A stretch of 64,000 nt of DNA from contig JAWRVZ010000054.1 of the NCBI GenBank assembly GCA_037043235.1, positions 637,001 through 701,000 on the forward strand, given 5' to 3'. The DNA comes from Rhodeus uyekii (Eukaryota > Chordata > Actinopteri > Cypriniformes > Acheilognathidae). Below are positions 23,573 through 35,334 of this stretch, in pieces. The notes under the pieces were generated by a model. The model saw nothing but the letters and a program-made list of their open reading frames with translations. It was not told where the DNA came from and made no database searches. Each line of letters opens with the position of its first letter. Position 1 is the first letter of the stretch. The position numbers and the translations under genes were made by a program.

Positions 23573-24303
23573 AATTTATTAGATGATAAATACAGTAAAA
23601 CAGTGTAATATTATATCAATGTAAAACAGCTGTTTTCTATGTGAATATATAGTTGTAACAAAAGTGACTCACAGGCAGGGATCCAATTGCTGGGCCTTTA
23701 ATAAGAGTAGTCGTACAGGCAGAATGGTCAGGGCAAACAGAGATCATACATAAACGGTAGTCCAGGCAGGGGTCAGAAAGGCAGGCAGACAGAATCAGGA
23801 TAGAGGTACAGGCGGTGATAACATCAAACGTTATTCCAGGCACAGGTCAGGGCAGGCAGAACAGGGTCAAACACGAGCAAACAGGCAGAATCAGCAACAG
23901 TATAATGGAGCGCAGAGCTCATATTCATAACAATAGTAAAGTGTCATTTATTCCTGTGATTAAAGCTGAATTTATTAGATGATAAATACAATAAAACAGT
24001 GTAATATTATATCAATGTAAAACAGCTGTTTTCTATGTGAATATATATAGTAAAGTGTCATTTATTCCTGTGATTAAAGCTGAATTTATTAGATGATAAA
24101 TACAATAAAACAGTGTAATATTATATCAGTGTAAAACAGCTGTTTTCTATGTGAATATATAGTAAAGTGTCATTTATTCCTGTGATTAAAGCTGAATTTA
24201 TTAGATGATAAATACAGTAAAACAGTGTAATATTATATTAGTGTAAAACAGCTGTTTTCTATGTGAATATTTTGTAGTGTCATTTATTCCTCTGATTAAA
24301 GTT
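23573..24303 (-). repeat. 112-bp satellite array in reverse orientation, split by an LTR
   Basis: About four monomers of the 17216 satellite in reverse complement (TTTATTAGATGATAAATACA, GTAAAACAGCTGTTTTCTAT, GTGTCATTTATTCCTGTGAT). One monomer is broken at ATAGT by the solo LTR at 23654-23932. The array continues into the dispersed repeat at 24304. Confidence 0.93.
23654..23932 (-). mobile_element. Solo LTR with ATAGT target duplication, inside satellite
   Basis: It starts TGTAACAAAAG and ends TTCATAACA. ATAGT is duplicated at 23649-23653 and 23933-23937. Neighbouring intact monomers read GAATATATAGTAAAGTGTC, showing the undisturbed site. No internal region is present. Orientation is tentative, since no clear AATAAA was seen. 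Confidence 0.8.
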
Positions 24304-24575
24304 GTATTTTCAGCATCATTATTCCAGTCTTCAGTGTCACATGATCTTCACAAATCATTCTAATATGCTCAACAAATGTTTATGATTATTATCAGTGTCG
24401 AAGTCACATCATATTTTGGTGGAAACTGATACATTTTATTGCTCATGATTCTTTGATGAACAGAAAGTTCAAAAGAACAGCATTTATTTGAAATAGAATC
24501 TTGTGTAACATTATAAATGTCTTTACTGTCACTTTTGATCAATTTAAAATGTCCTCGTTGAATAAATGTAGCAGT
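24304..24575. repeat. Fish-type interspersed repeat (TTCAGCATCATTATTCCAGT...)
   Basis: Contains CAGTCTTCAGTGTCACATGA, GAAAGTTCAAAAGAACAGCA and TAAATGTCTTTACTGTCACT. Related pieces are at 36893-36950 (reverse), 52285-52315 and 60268-60385. The class is unknown to me. Three of the four lie directly beside 112-bp satellite monomers. Confidence 0.65.
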
Positions 24576-25300
24576 TCCTTAAAACAAAACAAAACATCAT
24601 AACTTTCGAATGATAGTCTATCACGATTTCTACAAAAATATGATGATGTTTTTAGCATTGATGATTATCAGAAATGTTTCTTTTGACAATGTTTTCTTGT
24701 AAAGACTTTTTCTTTTTTGCTTATGTGGAAAGCCAGGTTCATTTTCCTTCGGAGAGGAACACACTGTTTCCCAGTGTTCTCCCGCCGGAGCAGAAAGCGT
24801 GTGTTGAGGGAGATCGAGATGTCCTCTCCTTCAGCCTGACCTTTTGCTTTCACACAGGTCCTGCCTGAGCTTAGCAGGAGCCGCTCTGTTCCTCAGATCG
24901 GCATATGCGATTATTGCATAATTGCCCCATTACATCTAATTATGATTATTATCCTTTTTAAAAAAGGACAATGATCTTTTTATTGTAAAGTTTATTGTGC
25001 ATTTCCAGAACATTTGCTGAAAAAATATTAAAAATTAAGACTTTCAATCCCTGCACAATATTAGTTTATAAAGTCCTTAATTGGAAATTTTATTTTTCCA
25101 ACATTTTTTCCAAAATAAACATTTGGCGATTTTCTTTGAATGAATTAATAGTAAAATAAATTATAAATTTGATAAAAATTGGGAAGTGGACTAAAAATTG
25201 TAAGCCTAAAAGAAAAATATTTTAATATTTATTTAAAAAAAAAAAAATTACATATTGGTTTACGAAACCTTTTATTGTACCTTTGATTGTATAAATTCAG

Positions 25301-25466
25301 AAATTACTTAATAAAGCAAATGTAACAGTTTATTTAAAAAACTTTTACATTTATTGAATAACTAAATAAATATATACTTACTCATTTAATATACTGTATA
25401 TTTATTTATTTATTAGATGTAAAAGTTTTTTAAATGAACTGTTACATTTGCTCTATTAAGTAATTT
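25301..25466. repeat. Fold-back inverted repeat, about 55-bp arms
   Basis: Arms 25301-25355 (AAATTACTTAATAAAGCAAA...) and 25412-25466 (...TTTGCTCTATTAAGTAATTT) pair with few mismatches around a 56-base AT loop. A smaller hairpin, GAGAAGCATTATA...TAAAATGCTTCTC, follows at 25480-25509. Confidence 0.85.
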
Positions 25467-26666
25467 CCGCATTTGGTTGAGAAGCATTATATATATAAAA
25501 TGCTTCTCAAGCAAATGTTTTCACACCGACCAAAAACAGCTCTGACGTGGAACGGATTTCTACGCCTAAAGCTCTAGTGTGAAAGTGTCCTAAAAATACG
25601 ATCGGTGCCTGTAATAGTAATGCTCTTCCTTCACTCCTAGTACAGTACGGCTTCCTTTCTTCCGTCTTGGCGGCTCCTTTGTCTCAAAACCCCTGCTGTG
25701 ACCAGAGATTTCCGCCTGCGTTTCTGATGTGGGCCTCATTATAACAGCCACACATCCGTTTATCATCTCTCTGTTCTTCACCTCCTCCAACACGGCAGGG
25801 CCTTGATCTCGTCAGCATTAACTAGGTCTTTAGGACAGAAAATCTGCCTGTACTAGAAACACATAGAGATCACCTGAAAGTCATTTATTGCAATGTTTTG
25901 TATTTGACTATATAGTTTATTCAAATGCATTATTTTGTTTTTATTCATATATTTCTTTTGCAGTTCGGTATGTGAGTCAGATTTTACTTCTAGCTGTTTT
26001 GTCTATATTTAGCTTCATATGTTTCATTCTAATCCCTTTTCGATGGTAGAAATCATGGCCAGCCAGTGGCAGGAAACTTCTAATTGGCACTTTATTCCAC
26101 TTTATTTGACTGGCAGAGTCTTAATTGATTTCTTGGATGCCATTGTCTCCATAGAGGTGGAGAGGTTGCCATTTTTGGATTCATTTTCTACCCAATCACA
26201 GCTTGAAATGGGCATGAAGCTGCGTCATGCACTCGATTTTGTAAGAGACGCCTGGGAAATCTAGTCCTGGAATATATTAGGGTCCTTTTAAATGAAAGGC
26301 ATTTAAAAAATAAATAATTGTACTATAACATTGTATGTGGATTTGTAAGGATCCTAATTAGGGCTTCAATCGTGATAAAGCTTACAGCTGTCAAACTGGC
26401 TGAAAATTTTTCAATTTTATGTTTAAATATTACTTATTTAATCTGAAATCATCTCCTGAGGTCACAAGAGGATGCATAAAATGTATGCACTGCATTAAAT
26501 AGTTTATCCAAAGTACTGAAATAACGTGCAAAAACATGGTGTTTAAACTGTAAAAAAAAATGCAAAAACAAAACCGCATAATTTATTTATGCATAGTTCA
26601 ACACAAAGAGGCGAGAAAGTCTTGAGACGTTTTTTAAAAAATTTAACTTTTTTTTAACTTTACATG

Positions 26667-27520
26667 TGTCTGGTTTATGAGGAGGGAAGCGAGGACTCAA
26701 GTGCAGATTGGATGGGAATTTATTAAATAATAAAAATGCTAACAAAACACCAACAAAAACTGCCCCGAGGGGGAAAAACACAACTAACTAGATAAAACTG
26801 ACTTGACCGACAAGCCTGGACTAGGCAAGACTCAGACATGGACATTGTGGCGAGCAGGGCGGGGTCGAGGGACACCACAGACATCAATGACATAGGAATC
26901 GACAACGACGCGACAAAGGACAGCAAACATGAAGGGATTAAATAGACACAGGAGGATAATTGAGGGGAAACAGCTGGGACAAATCAAAGTAACAAGGGAA
27001 CAAGACGTACGGGGTTACACAATGACAAGACACGAACACGCATCGTTGCGTGTCCACGAGAAACAAGAGACAAGCGTGAAGCTGGGGAAAACACAAACTG
27101 CACGAGACACACGAAAGCATGCAGCCGATGTAAACACGAACCGTGTGCTCCAACAATGCACGCAGACAAGAGAGAGCGTGGCTCGAGCAAAGCTCGAAAC
27201 CGCGCCAACTCACATGACATAGATCACAGGAGAACGAGCACACACTCCTTCCGTGCGCTCAGGACAAGGACAAACACACGGACCATGAATGTCCGAATCC
27301 CGACACAAAACTAAGACTGATCAAGACCAAAGTCTCAGGGATCAGACAATCACTCGCACACAAGACGCTTCACAGACGAGAGCGTGACTCAAGACACTTG
27401 AAGCCACACACTCCCACATAGACAACACTAGGGCAGTGTCAGAGCTCTGTCGCCCAAACACTAGAAAGCAAAACCGAAGTGACAGAACCCCGAAAACATG
27501 GCTTTCTCGAGATCGTCACA
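26667..27520 (-). mobile_element. LTR-like element (minus), about 850 bp
   Basis: It starts TGTCTGGTTTATGAGGAGGG and ends GATCGTCACA. It shares the order GAGGACTCAAGTGCAG, AATTTATTAAATAATAAAAA (poly(A) side), CCGAGGGGGAAAAACACAAC, GGGATTAAATAGACA (reverse TATA) and GTGACAGAACCCCG with 41550-42414. No clear target duplication was found. The reading frames inside are not domain-like. Confidence 0.6.
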
Positions 27521-28083
27521 TATGTCCGTCTAGCACTTGTTTACATAGAAAACAATGGAAAAGCAGCGAAGAAAATACAACTGAGTAGACTAAGAAAAAC
27601 ATTAAAACATCATCATCACTATTGCATCTGACACACACCTTGAATTCAAATGCAATGTTTTGCAATCAAATGTGGATTTTTATTTTGAATTCAAGGAATA
27701 AATGGAACTCGGGTTTAAATTTGGGAAACGTGGAGCGTCATTTTCAGACTGTTCATAAAAACTACGACTCTGAATTCCCTCTGAGAAGCGAACGGAGAAG
27801 AAAAAGGGTGAAGGAAGTAAAATTATTGGGACAGCAGCCATTTTTCTCACAGTAACCTCAAAAGTGAAGGTATATAAATAAATATATGTATTTTTATATA
27901 TGTATATATGTATTTTTATAGTAGCTAGATAATTTTGACTTGGTAATTTTATAAGTAGCTCACAAGCCAAAAAAGTGTCGGTGCTCCTGAACTGAAGGCA
28001 ACATCAATGTACCAATGTACCTACAGCCGGTGCAGTTTTATGAGGAGAGGTGTGCCGTGTGCTGGATTAGTTTCAGAGGTTTG

Positions 28084-28470
28084 TCAGTGTATGTACAACA
28101 GTCCAGCCTGGACTGAACGAGAGCCGGCGTTTAGTGTGCTCTGATAGGAAGTGCCTAAAAGTAGGAAGTAGTATAAAAGGCAAATCTGCCAGACTGTGTG
28201 GTCTGTGAAGTTTAACTGATCATCAATCACCCCTCCGAGGCTCCTGTCTATCCTGGACATAGTTATGGTTGATGAAGCAAGCTGAATGGAGACGTTGTGA
28301 TGAACCATTGGCTTGGCCAGGACCACAAGAGTTCTGTCTTCACAAGGTTTAGTTGAAGGTGGTGATCCTTCATCCAGCAGGAGACATCTGTCAGGCAGGC
28401 TGAGATCCAATGGATCTTAAATGAGAGGTAGAGTTGTGTGTCTTCAGCATAGCAGTGATAACAGGACAAA
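28084..28470 (-). pseudogene. L2-type LINE reverse transcriptase, C-terminal part
   Basis: The minus strand reads CYHCYAEDTQLYLSF (normally YADD; here A-E-D), then LTDVSCWMKDHHLQLNLVKT and SLGGVIDDQLNFTDH. This is the palm and following region of L2-like fish LINEs, with frame breaks. It connects logically to the fragment at 29098-29640 across an insertion. Confidence 0.8.
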
Positions 28471-28529
28471 CCTTAATGTTTCTGAATGACAGATCCTAAT
28501 GATGACATTGTGTCGAGTAGTGCATATGC

Positions 28530-29112
28530 TGCAAAAATAAGAAAATAAAACATAAATTTGAGGGGAAAAAAGCAAAATGATCTGCCAATGGGATTAGAAA
28601 ATTCTACTTGATTAGAACATCTTAAAACAAACAAAAAAACGTCTTTAAAAAGTTCTTAAAACAAGAAAAAGGGTGAGCAAATTTTGATATTATGACCAGA
28701 TTCAAGTAGGACAAATGATGAAACCGATGCAAAAATTGTTAAATCAAGCTTTGTTTTTCGTAAAGTTCACTGGAACATAATATTATAAACAATCTTGGAA
28801 TCTGCGGAAACATTTGTTTAAAAAAATATGAAATATTTTGCTCTTGAAATATGGAAATATGAAATATGCCTTGAAATTTCTGATTTCAGGATGAACTGAG
28901 ACAAAATATACCATTCACTTTAAAAACATCCTTCATCCTTTTAAAGAATTGCCCATTTTTTGCAAAGTAAGAAAATTCAAGTTATATTGTCACAAAACAA
29001 GCAAAATAATATTTTAGTTCTAGGCTCGTTCATTTATCTGAGAAGGGAAAAAGCAAGATTTATTGCCTTATTTCAAGATTTTTGACTTGGTAAGATGTCA
29101 TTTTTTACAGTG
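28530..29112. mobile_element. Fold-back MITE inserted in the LINE
   Basis: It runs from GCTGCAAAAATAAG to GACATTTTTTAC-type ends (CTTGGTAAGATGTCATTTTT, then TACAGTG). It carries the internal arms AAATGATCTGCCAATGGGAT, TTCTTAAAACAAGAAAAAGG and TATTGCCTTATTTCAAGATT known from a common fish palindromic repeat. A related fragment is at 49930-50000 (TTTTGTCTTGTTTTCCAGTA). Exact ends and target duplication were not resolved. Confidence 0.55.
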
Positions 29113-29221
29113 TGAAAGGAGCAAAGAGTGTGAAGAACGAGGCCTGGCTGTTTTATTTGTGTTTGTGTGAGTTACTTTTACTTTGTATGGGTTTATTTTG
29201 GGATTAAAAGTGTTTAAACGT

Positions 29222-29640
29222 TCGCCATAGATGGAGAAGAGATTCGGCCCCAGCACTGAGCCCTGAGGTACTCCGCTTACCAGATCTCGACGCTTAGACG
29301 CTTCAACCCTCCACGTTCCTGAGATGCTCTTTATCATGAGAGTTAACAGGAGGATCTGGTGGTTAAATGTGTCTCAGAGCATCAAAAACCAAGCGTTTGA
29401 AGCCAGACTGGCTGTCCAGGAGGTTGTTCTGTGTGAGACTTTGCCATGATTTGCTTAAATATTTTTGCAATGAATATTGAAAACTCTTGACCGACTGAGT
29501 ACATGAGAAGTTGAGTTTCCGTAGTACTATCTCATCATGTCTCTCCATCCCCTGAACGCTGCTGCTCTTCTGTTCAGCTTTGTGTTCTTGATCTCCTAAA
29601 TGATAATTGATAACAAGATTTAAAGTAGACACACTGGAGT
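29222..29640 (-). pseudogene. L2-type LINE reverse transcriptase, N-terminal part
   Basis: The minus strand reads SLTQNNLLDSQSGFKRL near 29410 and VSGVPQGSVLGPNLFSIY near 29240. The second is reverse transcriptase block 4 of non-LTR elements. The reading breaks at about 29222 after FSIY and resumes at 28470 with CYHCYAEDTQ. The segment between the two blocks that normally holds the first catalytic region is shortened. Confidence 0.8.
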
Positions 29641-29735
29641 CTTCCTGTCTGTCAACTCATGATTGGAAAGCAGTGGTGACGGAAATGTCTCTGAGAAGAC
29701 TGTGTATTAACCCTATCACATGCTGAGTGTGTGAC

Positions 29736-30465
29736 GCAACGAGTTTTAAGCTGAGATTCACGAGTATTAAGCTGGGAGCAGCACAAGTTATAGTGTTCAA
29801 TAATAATAAATATGAGCTTCTGAGTCTATCCAATACACAACACGGGAAGAAACACTACACTTCATTATTGTGTTTGCATTACCTACGTCAGGAGTTTTCA
29901 AAGTGTGGGGCGCACCTCCCCTGGGGGGCGCCAGAGCATGCCAGGGGAGGCGCGGAGAGTTGTAAAAAAATTATAGTCTGATAATAACTTGCCGAACTTG
30001 TATTAAACCTCCTTCATTTTACATTTCCCTGGGATGTCATTCTGTTGCGGCTGCAAGCGCGTCGTTTAACCCCCCGTCAACGTTCGCGCATCGCGTCCAC
30101 CTCACCCCCCCCAACGATCGCGCCGCGTTGTTTTTTTGGAGGGGAGGCGGCATTGGGTGAGTTGTGTCAAAAGGGAGGCCCACTGTCTCAGACTTTGAAA
30201 ACCTCTGACCTACGTTATCCCTCACTCCTCCTCCTCCTCCTCCTCCACACATGCCGCCATTAGCCGCTACTGTATCGTCTGTCTCGAAGGCAAGAACTCA
30301 TAATTAAAACCACATTTTATTTTATATCACAGGAATCCTTATATACTTGTATACGGATCATTTTTTTCCTGTTATTTCTTATTTGTAAAATGATTTGAGA
30401 TGCGAGCAATTCGAGTTACGACCTCATCCTGGAGCGGATTATGCTCGTATCTCAAGGCATTACTG
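29736..30465 (+). mobile_element. Pogo-like MITE family 1, copy C (5'-truncated, carries hAT MITE)
   Basis: It runs from GCAACGAGTTTTAAGCTGAG to the right terminus GCTCGTATCTCAAGGCATTA-CTG, followed by TA. It contains GGAGCAGCACAAGTTAT, a CTC triplet run and ATTTGAGATGCGAGCAATTC. The left terminus is missing. The CTACGT site in its middle is interrupted at 29889-30207. Confidence 0.75.
29889..30207. mobile_element. hAT-like MITE with 8-bp target duplication
   Basis: Inverted ends CAGGAGTTTTCAAAGTGTGG and the reverse complement of GACTTTGAAAACCTCTG (that is, CAGAGGTTTTCAAAGTC). Flanks ACCTACGT at 29881-29888 and 30208-30215 are identical. CAG-type ends with an 8-bp duplication define hAT. It is GC-rich and non-coding, 319 bases. 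Confidence 0.88.
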
Positions 30466-31044
30466 TATTTGCCTCCAGTGAGATTTTCTCAGGTCATAAG
30501 GTCATTCCAGTATTCGTGTTATGTGATAAAGCCTTTGTGTTTGTTTTAATTGACCTGAAATACTTTGCCAATGGGATTTTTGTGTGTGTGTTTGGTCATT
30601 TTCCTTTTGCTTGTATGCATCACATGCAACATTTATCAGCAATTTCAGTCTCACACTGATCCACAGTTTGACAGATGCTTCATTTTCACCGTTATCACAT
30701 ACCAGAACACACAAAACACAAGAATGATTCATGCACTCTCTTTTTTTAACCCTAAAATGCATGTGAGTCAGAAAGTGCGCCAATCCTTTTGCCTTCATCT
30801 GTCTCTGGATGTGATCATTCATCTGATATTGGATGAATTCCACACGATTGCTTTATTGTATAATGTGGGTAGATTTTATTTCTTCTAATTTTTCATCTTA
30901 TGTACAATATATATGGATTATTTAAAGTATTTGTAATATTTAATTGCATGCTCATGTTTGGATTTGTTTTTAATAATAAAGTAAATTACACGGCACCATG
31001 GCATATAGCTAGATAAAGCCTAAATTATTAAAACATATATAATA

Positions 31045-31632
31045 CAGTAATACCTTGAGATATGAGCATACCGACATACAAGTATTCTGAGATACGAGCA
31101 AACCTTCGAGCAACTGGTTTGCTTTGAGATACGAGTACATATTTGAGATACGAGCAGCTTACAGACACTGACACCAGGTGTTCAGCACTCGGAGCAGCTC
31201 AAGCTCCTCATTTATGGGGTAATTGCATATGATCTCCACTAGAGGCAGCTTGGTTTTACAGTGGGGTTACTGGGGGCAACGAGTGATTCAGGAGTATTAA
31301 GCTGGGAGCAGCACGAGTTATGAGTGTTCAATATTAATAAATATGAGCTTCTGAGTCTATCCAATACACAACACGAAATAATCTACGTAATCTACATTAT
31401 CCCTCTCTCCCCCTCCTCCTCCTCTTCCTCCTGTGTGTGTGTGTCTCTATAGCAATTGAAAACATGTTTTTTCCATCATTATTAGCACTAATAAGGGAGT
31501 TTTTTTAGAGGGCCGGAATGGATTTTTCCCCCCCTGTTATTTCTTATAGAAAAAAAATTATATGAGGTACGAGCAATTCGAGTCACGAGCTCGTCCTGGA
31601 AAGGATTATGCTTGTATTTCAAGTTATTACTG
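31045..31632 (+). mobile_element. Pogo-like MITE family 1, copy D (complete)
   Basis: It starts CAGTAATACCTTGAGATATG and ends TTGTATTTCAAGTTATTACT-G, with TA on both sides. The motif TTGAGATACGAG recurs near 31086, 31123 and 31144 and as GAGGTACGAG near 31564. It includes the GTTACTGGGGGCAACGAGTG and CTC-run segments. At 588 bases it is one of the most complete copies here. Confidence 0.82.
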
Positions 31633-31639
31633 TAAATTG

Positions 31640-31910
31640 GTAACACTTTACAATAAGGGTAAGATCATTTGTTGACATACACTAAAAATGAAAATACTTC
31701 TGAATACTTAATTTATTAATCTTAAAGCTAATCCCAACATTTACTAACGTATTATTAAAATCAAAAGTATCAATGGATCTGAGCTGATATGAAGTAACAA
31801 TTAACAGTTGAGTTTTATTATCTAACACTAACAAAGATTAATAAATACTGTAATCTATTGCTCATTATTAGTAATGCATTAACTAAAGGGACCTTATTAT
31901 AAAATGTCAT
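31640..31910. mobile_element. AT-rich MITE with imperfect TIRs
   Basis: Left GTAACACTTTACAATAAGGG and right AGGGACCTTATTATAAAATG are imperfect inverted repeats. The interior is shared with 7005-7240 and 18165-18445. It abuts copy D with only a few bases between. Confidence 0.5.
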
Positions 31911-32643
31911 CATTACGTTTAGATAATTAAAATGTAAAATGACAGAACAAGTATGCATGTGTTATTTATGCATGTAATTGTGATTTCTGATCACATATGC
32001 ATTTAGTAGAAATGCACAATAATATAATTCTGTCAGAAACCAAGACATATCACTAAAAAACCTGTATCTGTTCTATTTAAAAATACAGTAAAAACTACAA
32101 ACAATATTATTTAACAAGTTATGGTATTTCAGTGAGTTTAGGCGTAACGCTAGTATATTATACTCAATGAAATATGGATAACTATTGATCAATAACAGAT
32201 GTGGTTCTGATATGTCATGCATGCATTATCATGTTTTTTCGCTCTTGATTTGCATATTTTATTATGTAAAGCACTTGAAGCACACGGTTCATACAGGAGA
32301 GCAGTTGAAGAAGCATCCAGTGCTTTCGCTGATGTATTTTCCATCAAACAACGCTCTCAGCTTGACACTAATGTCGTATTTTGTGGTGTTTGCTGCGTTC
32401 CCTTTACAGGAATGTTGTAAACCGACCGCTAAAAGCTTCACAGGCGCCTTTAATGGAAACAGCAACAGGGAAGATGGATGGAGATGCTGTGTGTCCAATT
32501 AGACAGCAGGATTATGTTACATAAGGGGTTTTATTGAGCTCTGGAGATGAGGAGATGCCCACCTGATGGGCCTAAAGCGGGCACAGATCAGCCTCAGAAT
32601 GACCACCCAATCCAGCAAACAGACACATGATGGATTGGTGAGG

Positions 32644-32678
32644 AGAGAGAAACAGAGAGAGAGAGAGAGAGAGAGAAA
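32644..32678. repeat. (GA)n tract
   Basis: GAGAGAGAGAGAGAGA within a purine-rich stretch. Confidence 0.85.
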
Positions 32679-32856
32679 AGTGGAGATGGTTGTTATACAG
32701 CGGCCACACTTTAAAATGTATGACTGTATTTGCATTATACCCATATATCAATGTGTATATCAAATAATCAAGTAATTAATTAATCATTATAAATATTAAA
32801 TAAAAACAAACAACATTTATTTATTTATTCAATCATTTAGCATTTAATTTTAGTTT

Positions 32857-32988
<132 letters not shown>

Positions 32989-34445
32989 TAAAAAAATTCT
33001 GTGATTTATTTACTCCTTTTTTCATTTATTTATTTTTAATTTATTCATTGAATTTGTTTTAGTAAAATGTTTCACACAAAGATATTTTTAAATGCTATAT
33101 TTTGATTAAATTAATTAGTTAGCAGTGTTATTTTATTATCTTTGAGATAATGTATATTTTGAATCCATTTTTAAGTTTTATTAGAATTTTAGTTGTTATA
33201 ATTTTGTTGTGTTTTTGTTTCATATATATATATATATATATATATTGTATTTATATAGTTTTATTTCAGTTTCAATTATTTTATTAAATAAAATTAAAAT
33301 AAATACAAATGAGAAATGTTGCTTTAGTGAAATAAAATAAGTTTAAGTTTTATTTCAGTTATTGCTTATTTTATTTCAAGATTGTTTGTTTGTTTTAATG
33401 AACTTGATGTGCTATTTTGTATCTAATGCATTTCAATTCATTCATTTCAAAGTGAAGTTTCCAAACCAAACACTTTAGCATGTCATGCTTTCCTCTTCAG
33501 ACACTCTTTTATATTCTTAAAGAAAGAGACTGATGATTTGCTGCAGATTTCTCCCATAAACGCCATATATATACAGTGCTGTTATTCCCCATTTGCAATC
33601 CAATTATTACAGTTCTTCTGTAATGGATGCTTTCTTCTGAAAGGCTGTAAATGGAAAGTGTTGTCATTTTCTCAGCAGATTGACTTATGTAACAAAGACG
33701 CTTGTTAGTTTTTCTTTATTCCACATGTGGATGCAAATGCATTTTGTCAGCTACTTGATGTACACTGTTGGTATTCAGTTTCCATTTTTAGTAAATCTTA
33801 ATTAGACCCTGAGTGATTTATTTCATATTTGTGTTTCTGTGTGGGGGGCTTGTCATTCCCCGAAGCCACAGAACAATTTCATTTACAAAAACTCTAATAG
33901 ACTTGTGAATCTTTGTTGGTTTGAGACTCTAAAATGTAGCAATGCGTCATCATAAGCATGGTCTTGTAACGAGACATTAATTAAGTATATTTTTGGAGTA
34001 ATTATAGGCTGCAGGCTGGATTTTGTGTGCGTCACTAGAGGATTGAGTTCAACAGAGGTGTCAAAACACTACTGTTTATGACGTTTCACCTTTGAGATTT
34101 TGTGCGTTTATCCTGATTGAGATCGTTAACGATCTTCACATTCATCTCAGGCGTCGTGGGTTAAACTCGGCATCGTCTTTTGAATTCCTATGGAAGTTAT
34201 GCTCACATATTTAGGCTTAAATGAAAGATTTATAAATCTAAATCCAACAGACACTGAAGAACTTCAGGAGAAAGAAAGCAACCACAGTACGACAGGACAG
34301 GTGTGGGAAACTAATTAAGCACTGATGATAATAACTAGTGAACTAATGACAGAGAACATCAGAAACCGGACATACACCATACGTTATGCGCTCTTGCGCT
34401 ATAACAATGCTTTCTTCACATGTCATTAAAATAACGCCATAGAAA

Positions 34446-35219
34446 CTGCCTTGAGATACAAGCATAATTCGTTCTAGGACGAGCTCGTAACTCGAGTTGC
34501 TCGTATCTCAAATCATTTTTGGCCATAAGAAATAACAGGAAAAAAATGTATCTGTTCCAGTCCTCTAAAAGAAACTCCCTTATTAGTGCAAATAACAATG
34601 GAAAAAACATGTTTTTAATTGCTATAGAGACACACACACAAACACAAAATTATAGTATATAAGGATTCCTGTGAAATAAAATAAAATGTGGTTTTAATTA
34701 GTTCTTTTCTTCGAGACAGACAATACAGTAGCGGCTAATGACGGCATGTGCGGAGGAGGAGGAAGAGGAGGAGGGAGGTATAACGTAGATAACTCAAACA
34801 CAATATAGAAGTGTAGTGTTTCTTCCCGTGTTGTGTATTGGATAGAATCAGAACCTCATATTTATTATTATTGAACACTCATAACTCGTGCTGCTCCCAG
34901 CTTAATACTTGTAAATCACTTGTTGCCCCCAGTAACCCCCACTGTAAAACCAAGCTGCCTCTAGTGGAGATCATATGCAATTACCCCATAAATGTATAAC
35001 ACACACCACAGGAAGACACGATGATGGAAGATGCATATGGAACTCAACGAACATGTGAATTGAAAGAGTGAGGCGGCTTGAGCTGCTCCGAGTGCTGAAC
35101 ACCTAACGTCAGCGTCTCTAAGCTGCTCGTATCTCAAATATTTACTCGTATTCCAAATTTGCTTGAACGTATCTCATAATACTCATATGTTGGGACGCTC
35201 GTATTTCAAGGTGTTACTG
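34446..35219 (-). mobile_element. Pogo-like MITE family 1, copy E
   Basis: Reverse orientation: left end CCTTGAGATACAAGCATAAT (the first bases differ from consensus), right end CGTATTTCAAGGTGTTACTG then TA. Inside are GCTCGTATCTCAAATCATTT, a GGA run at 34753-34776, ACACTCATAACTCGTGCTGC, and iterated GCTCGTATCTCAAATA-type motifs near the right end. Confidence 0.78.
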
Positions 35220-35334
35220 TATTTAAATGTATTTTTGATTTTCTTCTGAGGTTTTCTTACTTTTAGACTAGTCGACTAGTCGGTTGCAACACAAATTAGT
35301 CAAAGCACATCCCAAGTTTTTATAATTGCATATT

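Noticed and set aside
26929..27243. 97-101-codon frames on both strands
   Set aside because: They lie inside an LTR-like repeat and overlap on opposite strands with no known domain.
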